A stretch of DNA of 64,000 nt from Verrucomicrobium spinosum DSM 4136 = JCM 18804 (GTDB taxonomy: Bacteria; Verrucomicrobiota; Verrucomicrobiia; Verrucomicrobiales; Verrucomicrobiaceae). The stretch covers positions 7,535,105-7,599,104 of the forward strand of contig NZ_ABIZ01000001.1 of NCBI RefSeq assembly GCF_000172155.1, written 5' to 3'. Shown here piece after piece: positions 53,109-62,536 of this stretch (the stretch's first letter is position 1; the number at the start of each line of letters is the position of its first letter). The notes beneath the pieces were generated by a model. It was not told the origin of the DNA and did not search any database. It saw nothing but the letters and a program-made list of their open reading frames with translations. A program made the position numbers and the translations under genes.

Positions 53109-56100
53109 TTACTTCTGAATCATTCCGCAGGGGGAAGTCATGACGAGGGCAGACGCCAGCCGCAGACGCTCCTGCAGAGCCGACATCTGGGTCTGATGGT
53201 TGATGCTGGCATCCGAGGTGGAGTTCAGGTACACCGTGTGAATGATGATGTCCCTGGGGTTGTCCTCCCTTGGCGCTGCCGTTGAGAAACCGGCTCCATG
53301 CCTGGCCTTGAGCGCCCCGCTGCAATAGTAGAGGTCAAACTGGTCCACCAGCGCAGCACAGGCCTCAATGATGCTGTTACGCTGATTGAAGGCTGAGTCA
53401 GCCGGGCTGATCGTCTCGTCCCCGTTGGTGTCCATGATTTGCATGTAGGGCTCTTCCAGTCCCGTCGTGCTTGTCACGACATTCACATCACCGGGCCTGT
53501 AGCCGAACGGATTGTAAACCGGGTGGGGGTCGCCATTCGCATCCACGTTGGTCTGAGTCCGCAGATCGCGTCCCACAAAGCTCGACAAAAAGAACCGGTT
53601 AATCTGAGAGATCGACGTGATGGCATCGACCGTCTGAAATTCAGGCACCGCCAAACCGGCATCTGCGATGGCACCCGGAAGGGTGAAGTCAGGCAGGAAC
53701 CAGTTGAACACGGAGGGTTTGCCAAACGGCAGCTGTTCAAGGGTCTCTTTCTTGAAGCGAATGAAGGTGGGTGGCGTTTCAAACTTGGCCAGCTCTGTGG
53801 GGAAGCGATTGGCCATCGCATAAGCAGGCCCGTACCACGCCTTGGCAAGGACGCCGGTATCCGCGAGGTGCGAAAAAGGAATGTCACTGTGCGCTTGCAG
53901 CACACGGAGCCAGCCAATCGCCTGAACGACAGGCTCTTTCTTCCGACCATAGGCAGCGCTGCCGGCAACATCCAGAGAGCGGGCCTCATAATCCAGCAGA
54001 ACCGCCTTGATGACGGCACCCAGATTGCCCCCGGTGTTTTTCCATACCTGGGTCACCCTGTAGATGTAGCCGGCGGACGGGTTGGAGGTCACCAGGCGCT
54101 GAATGATGCGGCGGATGATGAACGGGGCAGTGCTGGGGTGATTGGAAAGGAAGTCCATCACGGCATCCAGATCTGTCTCCCCGGTGCCTCCTGCCGGGAT
54201 ATTGAACCCAAGCACGGGGAAGGTTTTGGCTCCCGTGTCGTGATAGTCACTGAAGTTCTTCATGCGCTGGGTGACACGCTCCTGGTGGGGAGAGCCGCCG
54301 TCGCCCATGAAAAAGTTCGCATTGTCCCGCATCACCCCGTTTTTCAACTCCCTCGAATAGCCCCATCCTGTGAAAACTTTTGCCATTTCCGTGATGTCTG
54401 TCTGCTCATAGGTGGGCAGGGGCAGGCCGTTCTGGCCCAGCACCAGCGAGCCGTCTTCATGCAGATGCAGGAGACCTATCGAGAAGAGTTGCATGACTTC
54501 ACGGGCAAAGTTCTCATCGGGCAGTGAGATGGGATTGCCGCTCGCGTCATACCGGGCTTTCTGATTGCGCAGGTGGGAGAGGAACAGTCCCATCGTGGGA
54601 TGGGTCGCAACCCCTTCCAGAAGCGTCCGGAAGCTGCCCGTACAGCCATTTTTAAGCATGTCTTCGAAGTGACTCACCCCTACGTGCTTCTCGTACAGCC
54701 TGTCATCGTCGTTGATGACAAATATCTCTGAGAGCGCGAAAGCACTGCGGCGGCGCAACTGGTCAGGCGCATAGATGGCGTAAGTATGCCAGCATTTGGT
54801 CTGGTTGCCCGGCAGCGCTTTCGTGATGCTAGGATCATCCGAGGGGGCGCCCAGGGTGTTGAGATAACGTTCATGGGCATCGGCCGCATCCACCGCGGGC
54901 GCAAGATCCGGGGAAGGGCGTGAGAACTCATTGTCAATCCAGGCAGAAAACGCCGCCATCCGGTCCCCATTGTAGGGAGGGGACATGACCATCGCCTTCA
55001 TCGCCTCTACCGAAACTTGTGTGGGGCCAAATGTGGCCTGAGTCAGGAAGCGGAAGATGTCGCGCTCCAGATCCGATCCTGTCAACGCTGGCAGGGCCGG
55101 AGGGGCAGGTGGGATCACCAGCTCCGTGGATCCACTGATGGGCACAAAGGGACCACTGATCTCTCCGGAGGGGTTGGTGATGGAGGCAATGTTGAGGTGG
55201 ATCCCCGCGTCGAGCAGTTTGTCGAGCACGGCTTGATCTGTGGTCAGGATCTGTCCCGCAATGATGTCCCAGGAGGCATCTTCCGCCTGACCTCTAGGCA
55301 GACTCTTGAGGTGCGTGCCCAGCGGGCTGTTGATGGTCAATATCGCCGTGGCCTGGGAGGAAGTAAGACCATAGAACCTGATGTTGACCAACGCCGAGGC
55401 GTTGTCCCCCTTGAGGCGGATGGTGGCAATACCCGACCCCTCTGAGGTGACGCCTGCCATGGGTGCGAGCTGGGCCACAAGCAGCTTGTCATTCGCCGGC
55501 ACGTTCGTGGCATCATGGATCTTGACCAGTGTGCGCTGGGTGCTTCCCAACGGCCCGCAGGCCAGGGTTTCAGGCACTTCCACTGCACCATCCTGCACGG
55601 GTGCCACGAGCACCTCCACACTGGAGGATCCGGCAGGAATCAGAACGGCCCCTGAAATGGGCGCGCCACCCACCGACTTCAGGACAAAGTCGCTCGTGGA
55701 GGCCGATCCCTTGGTGCCGTCTGGATCGCCCCCATAGGTCAAGATCACAGGAAGTGCGCGAGCGCTGGATCCCGTGCGCGAGATTCTGATCACCGCAGGG
55801 GTCTGCTCTTTCTCATACCCCAGAGCCGAAACCGTCGATACAGAGACAATCTGGTTGGTCACGCCGGCAGCCCAGTCCTGAGCGAGGATGAGATCTGCAC
55901 CAGGTTGCCCGGTGCCAAAAGAGTCAGGATTAGTCGGGTCAAAGCCCTTGATTGCCCTTTCTTCCCAGTCTGTCAGTTGATCGCCGTCCTGGTCACGATC
56001 CACCACCGAAACCCAAAACTCGGTCTGGCCTGCGCTGACATTGATGGTGATGGGAAGCTGTCCACCCGTGCCCGGCACCGGATCCCCGATCCGGCTCCAG

Positions 56101-57110
56101 TGGATGCCTGTCACGTCAGCAGCATGAACCTGGTAAGCCTTGCCCAGCAGGCTGTTCACAGTGAAGGTCACCTGGTTGGCCGCCGGCCCGTTGCTCACCA
56201 CCACACTCAGTTTCGAGTTCACGTCACGGGGATTGGTCCCCGCTTTCATCTCCTCATAGTTGGACTGCCCGTCTCCGTCGGCATCCGCGGCACGTGCCTC
56301 AGGCGTGGCCACCAGCATCCCCGCGTCAAAAACCGCACTCCACACCTTGCTCAGCCTTCCATAGGAAGAGACCGTCGTCTCTCCCGGCACATCGTTGTCC
56401 ACGATCAGAGAGTTGACGGGAACCTGCGTCGCGCCATCCAGGCGAATGCGGCCCGAAGTGAGCAGTGGCCCGAAGTTGAAGTTTTCCCCGGCAACAGTGA
56501 TGGTTCCCCTCCCTCCACTGAGAAGGTTGATAGAGCCAGAGCCAAAGCGGCTGCCCGGAATACTTCCCGCGATCAATTGCCCGCCAGACAGCGTGACGAT
56601 GCCGCTCCCTCCACGAAATTCTCCACAAATGAATCGGGAGGCTCCAGCCAGTTGCAGGGTGGCACCCATGCTGTCCAGGTTGAACCGCCCACCCCCCAGG
56701 TCCAGTTTGGCGTCGGCCTCCAGAGTGATTACTCCGGGCCCCCAAGTGCCTAGGAAAAGACCCGCCGCGCTCAATGTGTGGATGAAGGCACTCTGCCCCT
56801 TCAGATTTAACGTACCCCCGCTAAGTTTGACCGCATCCGTCGTTCTGGACGTCAAAGTGGCATCGCCTTGTAGAGTAAGCACTTTGTTGGAAAGCGTATG
56901 CTGCTCGGCGCTGTTCGCGGGATTGTTCAGGATCTCCGCCCGTCCTCCAGCTCCGATCAGACCCGGCTGGCTGTTGGTGGGCACTCCAAGCGTCCAGTTG
57001 CTGCCGGCCAATAGATTGTTGCCAGCGGCTCCGGTCCAGAGCGTATCGGCGGCAGCCAAGGTGCCGCCCCAGACGATGATTAGACATCCCACGCTTTTGA
57101 TGGTTTTCAT
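53109..57110 (-). CDS. DUF1800 protein 3 with beta-helix, Calx-beta and CHRD-like modules
   Basis: About 1333 residues from the ATG at 57110 (57128 is an alternative). Signal peptide: SVGCLIIVWGGTLAAADT. Residues about 25-250 form a beta-helix or autotransporter-passenger-like repeat region (GSNWTLGVPTNSQPGL, LKGQSAFIHTLSAAGLFLG). TSP3-like motifs are near 275-300 (DADGDGQSNYEE), and a Calx-beta-like domain follows at about 427-530. A CHRD-like domain lies at about 543-665 (VNIRFYGLTSSQATAILT, then NIASITNPSGEISG). The DUF1800 domain spans about 687-1330 with FRFLTQATFGPT, SAFALSEIFVI, HPTMGLFLSHLRNQK, LPDENFAREVMQLFSIGLLH and FIIRRIIQRLVTS. It pairs with DUF1501 gene 3, 20 bases downstream, and is the longest domain combination of the three. 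Confidence 0.9.
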   Translation of the reverse strand: MKTIKSVGCLIIVWGGTLAAADTLWTGAAGNNLLAGSNWTLGVPTNSQPGLIGAGGRAEILNNPANSAEQHTLSNKVLTLQGDATLTSRTTDAVKLSGGTLNLKGQSAFIHTLSAAGLFLGTWGPGVITLEADAKLDLGGGRFNLDSMGATLQLAGASRFICGEFRGGSGIVTLSGGQLIAGSIPGSRFGSGSINLLSGGRGTITVAGENFNFGPLLTSGRIRLDGATQVPVNSLIVDNDVPGETTVSSYGRLSKVWSAVFDAGMLVATPEARAADADGDGQSNYEEMKAGTNPRDVNSKLSVVVSNGPAANQVTFTVNSLLGKAYQVHAADVTGIHWSRIGDPVPGTGGQLPITINVSAGQTEFWVSVVDRDQDGDQLTDWEERAIKGFDPTNPDSFGTGQPGADLILAQDWAAGVTNQIVSVSTVSALGYEKEQTPAVIRISRTGSSARALPVILTYGGDPDGTKGSASTSDFVLKSVGGAPISGAVLIPAGSSSVEVLVAPVQDGAVEVPETLACGPLGSTQRTLVKIHDATNVPANDKLLVAQLAPMAGVTSEGSGIATIRLKGDNASALVNIRFYGLTSSQATAILTINSPLGTHLKSLPRGQAEDASWDIIAGQILTTDQAVLDKLLDAGIHLNIASITNPSGEISGPFVPISGSTELVIPPAPPALPALTGSDLERDIFRFLTQATFGPTQVSVEAMKAMVMSPPYNGDRMAAFSAWIDNEFSRPSPDLAPAVDAADAHERYLNTLGAPSDDPSITKALPGNQTKCWHTYAIYAPDQLRRRSAFALSEIFVINDDDRLYEKHVGVSHFEDMLKNGCTGSFRTLLEGVATHPTMGLFLSHLRNQKARYDASGNPISLPDENFAREVMQLFSIGLLHLHEDGSLVLGQNGLPLPTYEQTDITEMAKVFTGWGYSRELKNGVMRDNANFFMGDGGSPHQERVTQRMKNFSDYHDTGAKTFPVLGFNIPAGGTGETDLDAVMDFLSNHPSTAPFIIRRIIQRLVTSNPSAGYIYRVTQVWKNTGGNLGAVIKAVLLDYEARSLDVAGSAAYGRKKEPVVQAIGWLRVLQAHSDIPFSHLADTGVLAKAWYGPAYAMANRFPTELAKFETPPTFIRFKKETLEQLPFGKPSVFNWFLPDFTLPGAIADAGLAVPEFQTVDAITSISQINRFFLSSFVGRDLRTQTNVDANGDPHPVYNPFGYRPGDVNVVTSTTGLEEPYMQIMDTNGDETISPADSAFNQRNSIIEACAALVDQFDLYYCSGALKARHGAGFSTAAPREDNPRDIIIHTVYLNSTSDASINHQTQMSALQERLRLASALVMTSPCGMIQK

Positions 57111-57490
57111 AAAGAGGTGATTGGGCATGCTTGTAATGAGGTAAAACGAAGGGAAGTACCAACTCCCCTGACCGCCTGGTCAGGAGCTCTTAACTGGGAT
57201 TGCCTTGCAAGGTGCCAGTTGCTGGCAACGGACTCGTGTTCACAGCTGCGGGCCTCCCCGCAAACCCGATCATCGGCAGCCTGGCTGATTCAGGGTGAAC
57301 CTAAGAGGGGGCCGACCGGCGCCGGAGGGGGGGCTGGATGATCACTCCACGGCTAATTGGAAAGAGCACAGACACAAGCATCAATTGCGCTAATTTCTGC
57401 TACGTATTGCGTCTATTTTCTAATGCATGCTTTTACGTGAAGCAGAATCAATGTCGCTCGATTTATCATAGTCATGACGATCCGCCCTGC
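57111..57490. other. Intergenic region with small hairpin; no gene supported
   Basis: This 380-base gap lies between the XylR-like regulator and DUF1800 gene 3, both on the minus strand. A 7-base stem with a 4-base loop is at 57167-57184 (CCTGACC and GGTCAGG), without a clear U-run. G-runs (57308-57337) and an AT-rich stretch at 57405-57440 follow. It is probably the promoter region of the DUF1800-DUF1501 pair; the AT-rich part is the likely core. Confidence 0.4.
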
Positions 57491-58741
57491 TTACGCCGGG
57501 GTCATCGCACGGGTGGCATGCCCGCGTCGCCAATTACGGCGATGTTCCCCGGGCGGATGCCCCACCACCTTTTTGAACACCTTGCTAAAGTGCTCCAGGT
57601 GTCGATAACCGCACTGTTCCGCCACATCAAGAAGGGGCAGATTGGTTGTTTCAAGCAACTCTTTGGCACGCCGACACTGCACCCGCCAGATTTCCGCCAG
57701 CAAAGTGCGGTGCACGACATCTTTGAAACGCATTTCCAACTGACGGCGGGCGATTGGCACCCTCCCCACCACCTCCGCCACACGCACCCCGTCACAGGCC
57801 TCTCTCTGGATGATCTTCAAGGCGCTGGCAACATGCGGATCGTCCACGGCAAAGACATCTGTGCTGCGCCGCCAAGCCACCCCCACCGGAGCCAACTGTT
57901 GGATCGTGCCCATGGGTGGCACCTCGCCCGCCATCCAGAGATCCAGCGTCTGCGCTGCCCGATAGCCTGCCCCTTCAGCGTTCAAAATGATGCTGGAGAG
58001 CGGCGGAGGTGCAAGGTCTGTGAGAGATATGTCATTGTCCACTCCCAACACGGCCACATCTTCCGGCACCCGAATGTTCGAGTGGAGACAAGCATTGAGC
58101 ACCTGAAGCCCCACGCGATCGTCACCTGCCCATATGCCCAGGGGCCTTGGCTGAGAATTTAGCCATCGCCCAATCACTTCTGGAGCACGGTCGGCTTCTG
58201 AAGCCTCAGGGCTCAGCAACAAACTTCCACAAACCCCGCCCCGCGCCTCGAGCAGATGTCTAAATTGCTCATACCGCTCCAAAGACCATTGTTGAAGGCT
58301 GTCCCCTACAAAGGCATGGTGCCGAAAACTGCGGTCATCAAAGCACTTCAGTGCCAGATGCGCCGCCAGCAGCGGATCTTGGGTCAAGGTGGGAAAAAAA
58401 GGTTTCTTCAACGCGCCACTGACGTTCACCACAGGGAGTCGCAGTGCCTTCAGCGACCTTTCCACTTCGGGAGTGTCCACCCGCGCGATGACGCCTTGGC
58501 CGCGCCACTCTTGCAGGCATGGCGGCGGGAGCTCAAATCGACGGCGGCGGATGACATGCAGTGCCCAAGGCTTTTTGTTCTCACGCTGGTAACGTCCAAT
58601 GCCCATGAGAAGATCCCGTGAATAGGCCCCCGTATCATCGACCAGCACAGCCACCTGCTGGCAACCCGCATTGGACTTCGGTCGCGCCTCTCTGCCCGCC
58701 GCGACAGTCGGGAAGCCATTTATATGGTTCATGGTTTGCAT
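57491..58741 (-). CDS. XylR-like AraC-family regulator with periplasmic-binding-type sensor
   Basis: About 416 residues from the ATG at 58741 (58732 also in frame). The N-terminal two-thirds resemble the LacI/XylR sugar-binding fold: VAVLVDDTGAYSRDLLMGIG, QGVIARVDTPEVERSL, LGIWAGDDRVGLQVLNACL, and PEDVAVLGVDNDISLTDLAP followed by PLSSIILNAEGAGYRAAQ. The C-terminal AraC helix-turn-helix pair is VAEVVGRVPIARRQLEMRF and LLDVAEQCGYRHLEHFSKV. Regulators of this design in PVC bacteria respond to sugars. It lies upstream of DUF1800-DUF1501 pair 3 on the same strand with a 380-base gap, so regulation of that pair is a reasonable guess. Confidence 0.92.
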   Translation of the reverse strand: MQTMNHINGFPTVAAGREARPKSNAGCQQVAVLVDDTGAYSRDLLMGIGRYQRENKKPWALHVIRRRRFELPPPCLQEWRGQGVIARVDTPEVERSLKALRLPVVNVSGALKKPFFPTLTQDPLLAAHLALKCFDDRSFRHHAFVGDSLQQWSLERYEQFRHLLEARGGVCGSLLLSPEASEADRAPEVIGRWLNSQPRPLGIWAGDDRVGLQVLNACLHSNIRVPEDVAVLGVDNDISLTDLAPPPLSSIILNAEGAGYRAAQTLDLWMAGEVPPMGTIQQLAPVGVAWRRSTDVFAVDDPHVASALKIIQREACDGVRVAEVVGRVPIARRQLEMRFKDVVHRTLLAEIWRVQCRRAKELLETTNLPLLDVAEQCGYRHLEHFSKVFKKVVGHPPGEHRRNWRRGHATRAMTPA

Positions 58742-59166
58742 CTGATTGCATGCAGAATGCTTTCCCCCAGACAATTGGTTACAGAATTGTGGGGACATGG
58801 CGAGGACATCCCATTTTTCTGCCCTGGCCATGCAGTGCTAGCTCTTGGAGTGGGACGTGTGTGGACTTAACTGAGCCTGTCGAGTTTGAGAATCGAACTC
58901 GACAGGCTCAATGATGGCCCGTTACAGCGGGCGAGGATCTTCAACGCAGGTGACTCACCTCCCCGCCCGACCAATGGTCGCTTCTCCGGGAGGAGATCCC
59001 CCCCGCATCTCAACCTCTTGTCACCAGCAACATGCCCCCGGCCCCAGACCGACTTCCAAGTTTGGCACCCAGCGACCGACAATTGGGCGGTTTCCTCCTT
59101 GGAGCAATTGAGTCGGCATGGTGGTGAGAAGAAGCAGGGGCGGGGCGACAGGTTGAGTTTCCCCTG
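58742..59166. other. Intergenic region with perfect 15-base hairpin; no gene
   Basis: This 425-base gap separates the start of the regulator gene from the end of the CxxCH gene, both on the minus strand. No supported frame exists; the short ones at 58886-59311 and 59010-59246 lack motifs and one overlaps the CxxCH gene. The notable element is the hairpin at 58872-58910. The rest shows only moderate C-richness. Confidence 0.5.
58872..58910. terminator. Perfect 15-base stem, 9-base loop
   Basis: TGAGCCTGTCGAGTT at 58872-58886, a 9-base loop, then AACTCGACAGGCTCA at 58896-58910. It sits about 257 bases past the stop of the CxxCH gene. TGAGCCTGTCGA-type inverted repeats are widespread dispersed bacterial repeats, so it may be a REP-like element rather than a true terminator; there is no U-run. 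I found no second copy in this window. Confidence 0.55.
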
Positions 59167-62100
59167 CTATTTTTTACCTGCGGGAGCCTCCCGGGAGGGA
59201 GAGAGAAACTCAAGCAGGTCAATAAACTCCTCCGGCGACATCGCATTCGCGAGCCCTTCCGGCATGGAACTGACTTTCTGCGCCGCCCTGGTTTTGATAT
59301 TGGCTTTCTGAATATCCATGACCAGGCCGCCAGCCACCTTCAGCTTCACCTCGGTGTCGGTCTCATTGACAATGAAACCCGCATAGTTGCCACCATCTTT
59401 GGTTTCGAAAGTGTGAGTGACGAACTGGGGGGCAACCAGCGCATTGGGTTCCAGGATGCTCTCCACTATGTCCGGCCTTTTCATGCGCTTGGCCAAGCCG
59501 TCGATGGCGGGGCCATATTCGATGCCTTCACCGGTCCACTTGTGGCAGGCGATGCAAATCCGGCGGAAGACAGCTTTGCCATTGTCAGCACTGCCCTTGG
59601 CCGTGGCGATCTCTGCGGAAACTTGTTTCCTTGCTGCCTCCGGCATGTCGGGAGCCGCAAGAAATCGCTTGAGCGCTGCTGTAGAGGCCACGGCTGGCTG
59701 GCTGGCGCTCTGACGCTTGCGCAACAGATCCAGCCCGGCCGGGCTTGCGGCCAGCTGGTTGCTCTTTAGGAGCGGGCTCCAGATCTTCTCAAGCGCGACG
59801 ATGGTCGCATCAAGAGTGTAGTCGATCCAATAGTCACGAGGCTTGTCCACAGCGAGCAATACGGCTTCGACCGCCTCCTTGCCAGGCACAAAACTGAGTG
59901 CGCGGATGGCCTCGCAGCGGGTGCGAGGGAATTCATCAACCACCTGCATCTTCATGAGATCCAGCGCGCCTGGGATGCGGTCCCATTCGTCAGAGAGCAC
60001 CCTCGTTGCAGCAGCGCGCACCTCAGGAGTCTGCGCCCTCAGCGCACGTTTGAGCAAATCTGGACTCACTGCATGATGCCCCTGCTGGACCCACAAGCAC
60101 TCCAAGGCCAAACGGTCATTGTCAATCTTCAAAGCTTGTATGGCGTCCAGAACCGACTGCGTCGGCCTGTCGCGCAATTCACGGCGAGCCCGATAGCGAG
60201 TGCGAGGCTCGGGCTCTTCAAGTTGAGCCAGGAGCTGCGGAACTGTTTTTCCCCACTGCGTCACGGGCTCCAGCAATGGCTTGTTCTTGTACACCAGCCG
60301 GAACACGCGGCCATGGGTGTGGTCACGATTGGGGTCCCGCTGCGAGTATTGCATGTGGCCGATAAGTGCGGCGCTCCAGTCCCCAAAGTAGAGGGCGCCG
60401 TCCGCGCCGATCTGGGGATCCGTAGGTCTGAAGGTCATGTTGTTTTGGGCCGCAAGGAGATCCCCGCCCGCCCGGCGTGAGCCTTTAAAACCCGCCCCGT
60501 CATCACCTATGGTGAAAGTGGTCAGGCCATTCATGTTGATGACGCAGGCAAAAATGAAAGCCCCCTGCCATTCGTCCGGAAACTGCCGGGTACGTATCCA
60601 TTCCGTCCCCACATTGGGCCGCATCCCACCGCCATTTCCCAGTACCGTGTTGAGCCCCTTGCGGCTGGAGATAGGGGCACCGGAAAGGGGCGTGTCCCAA
60701 TGCTGCTGCGGCGTGGTACCATCGCCTACGATCCCCTGTCCCCACTCGTCAAAAGTGTAGCACCAGGGGTTTCCGTAGCCTGGCGTGACGAAGTGCCGGA
60801 TCTTCCGGCTCCGGGGGTCAAAGACGTAACATCCGGGTTTGCCTGATCTGCGAAGAGGCCCCCATGGAGTTTCCACGGTGGTACTCATGGAAACACCTTC
60901 CAGCATGTGTAACAGTCCTCCGGGAGACCACTCAAAGGCCCCAATCGCGTGGTGGGTGTCGTCCGTGCCCCAACCATCGCTCAGGACCACTTCAACGTCG
61001 GCTTTGTCATCACCGTTGGTATCCTTGAGCCAGACGAGCCGGGGCTCATCCACCACGATCACACCACCGTTCCAGAACTCAAAACCCGTAGGGCATATCA
61101 AGCGGTCTGTGAACGTGGTCGCCTTGCCAGCCCGTCCGGTTTTGGGGTCAACTCCATCCAGGATCACCAACTTGCACCCCGGACGCGGGTCCCCCGGTTT
61201 CCACTGCGGATAGGTGCTCATGCAAGCAGCCCAGATACGCCCACGATTGTCCACATTGATCTGATTCACTTTTGACAGCGCAGGAAACTCCCGCTCGCTG
61301 GCGACGAGTTGCACCTCAAAGCCCGGCGGCACCTTCATCGTTGCGATACTCTCCTCAGGCGTGGGGTACTTCAACTCCTTGGGCTCCTTGGCTGGCTGAG
61401 TGCCAAACATGGTCTTGGGAACGAAGAGCTCCCCTGTGTTGCGGTCATCCGGCACGGCATCGCGCCCTTGCGCCAGTTCCCAGACGACCGCATCCCTCAC
61501 TGCCGCCATCGCCCGGATCTTTGCATACTCACGAGGAAACGTTTCTTTGTCATGGGTGCGCCTGCCCCCATAGACATACCAGCCATTCAACATACGGTAG
61601 TCTTGGGCGTGCACCCACGCCTTGTCTGCACAAGCCGCACGGAGCTTTTCAAAATAGGGCCGCGACGTGACAGCGCTCGATGAACGAAAAAGGCCGTGAT
61701 CAATCAGCGTGGCCACCTCTCCGGCTCCCTGCGGCGTCAGCCTCGCTCCATCTGTGGTGAATTGCAGACCGGGTTGGGCCGCGAACAAAGTGCGCGTCGG
61801 CGTAAAGACATCCACATAGGGCAGGCGGCGGTCGCGGGCCACTTCACCCAGTGCCTTGGCATAGAGCTCCAGGTTGGCGTTTAGCTTTTTGCCATCAGGA
61901 AGGAACTCGCCCCCCTCTTCGACCGCTGCCGGAGAGATTAGAACGAACTTCATCGCCCCCTTTTTCACAGGATAGCGGGTGGCATACTGATCAAGCATTT
62001 TCCCACAATCCACTTTGAATCGCGCCACCCCTTCTGCGCCGCCAAAAGACTCATTGTAGCCAAAGAAACAAAGCAACGTGTCAGGCCCAAAGACCTTCAA

Positions 62101-62382
62101 GGGATCTCCCAATGCGGTGTAGTTCGAGGGCCGCTGTTGAACCCCCACTTCATCCGCCGGGCGGCAGAAATTTCGCACCACAAGTTTTCCCTCAGAGTAG
62201 CGCAAGTGCATGAGGGCCTCCAGCGTTCCCTCCTGGCCCAGAACCTCCCCAAACGCCCCTCCCACAAGTGCGATTCTTTCCCCCTGATCAGGCGTGAATA
62301 GGGGCGGCCCAGGCTCCTGGGCAGAAACTTCCGTTGCCAAACCAACGGCGAATAGGAACGCGGCAAGATAGGACTTTTGCAT
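59167..62382 (-). CDS. PVC-type heme-binding CxxCH protein with SGNH-like N-terminal domain
   Basis: About 1071 residues from the ATG at 62382, which gives a signal peptide (MQKSYLAAFLFAVGLATEVS). An SGNH-hydrolase-like N-terminal domain covers about 20-240, but the nucleophilic Ser and catalytic His blocks are altered (ALVGGAFGEVLG, and TTDGARLTPQ where a His is usual). A PVC-type propeller follows at about 335-700 (GFEVQLVASEREFPALSKVN, GWGTDDTHHAIGAFEWSP). A HEAT-like helical region spans about 720-900. The C-terminal c-type cytochrome carries RRICIACHKW with the heme motif CxxCH, an axial Met-like region and the family ending (SSMPEGLANAMSPEEFIDLL). This TIGR02603-type layout is common in Planctomycetes and Verrucomicrobia, where it is tied to polysaccharide catabolism and redox in the periplasm. 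Confidence 0.9.
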   Translation of the reverse strand: MQKSYLAAFLFAVGLATEVSAQEPGPPLFTPDQGERIALVGGAFGEVLGQEGTLEALMHLRYSEGKLVVRNFCRPADEVGVQQRPSNYTALGDPLKVFGPDTLLCFFGYNESFGGAEGVARFKVDCGKMLDQYATRYPVKKGAMKFVLISPAAVEEGGEFLPDGKKLNANLELYAKALGEVARDRRLPYVDVFTPTRTLFAAQPGLQFTTDGARLTPQGAGEVATLIDHGLFRSSSAVTSRPYFEKLRAACADKAWVHAQDYRMLNGWYVYGGRRTHDKETFPREYAKIRAMAAVRDAVVWELAQGRDAVPDDRNTGELFVPKTMFGTQPAKEPKELKYPTPEESIATMKVPPGFEVQLVASEREFPALSKVNQINVDNRGRIWAACMSTYPQWKPGDPRPGCKLVILDGVDPKTGRAGKATTFTDRLICPTGFEFWNGGVIVVDEPRLVWLKDTNGDDKADVEVVLSDGWGTDDTHHAIGAFEWSPGGLLHMLEGVSMSTTVETPWGPLRRSGKPGCYVFDPRSRKIRHFVTPGYGNPWCYTFDEWGQGIVGDGTTPQQHWDTPLSGAPISSRKGLNTVLGNGGGMRPNVGTEWIRTRQFPDEWQGAFIFACVINMNGLTTFTIGDDGAGFKGSRRAGGDLLAAQNNMTFRPTDPQIGADGALYFGDWSAALIGHMQYSQRDPNRDHTHGRVFRLVYKNKPLLEPVTQWGKTVPQLLAQLEEPEPRTRYRARRELRDRPTQSVLDAIQALKIDNDRLALECLWVQQGHHAVSPDLLKRALRAQTPEVRAAATRVLSDEWDRIPGALDLMKMQVVDEFPRTRCEAIRALSFVPGKEAVEAVLLAVDKPRDYWIDYTLDATIVALEKIWSPLLKSNQLAASPAGLDLLRKRQSASQPAVASTAALKRFLAAPDMPEAARKQVSAEIATAKGSADNGKAVFRRICIACHKWTGEGIEYGPAIDGLAKRMKRPDIVESILEPNALVAPQFVTHTFETKDGGNYAGFIVNETDTEVKLKVAGGLVMDIQKANIKTRAAQKVSSMPEGLANAMSPEEFIDLLEFLSPSREAPAGKK

Positions 62383-62536
62383 AGAGAAGATAGTCAGCAT
62401 CTGAAGGTTCGGAGCAGTCTGAGCCCCGGAGAGAACTTGAAAGGTGGAAACAATCTGGAGGGGAACGCAGTCCCCAGAACGGTTGCCCGCATACAACGAG
62501 AGTTAAGTGAGCTGCGGCAGAACCAGCAGCGTTGCC

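Noticed and set aside
57167..57184. 7-base stem with 4-base loop as terminator of the XylR-like gene
   Set aside because: Too short and without a U-run; it is noted only as a feature of the gap.
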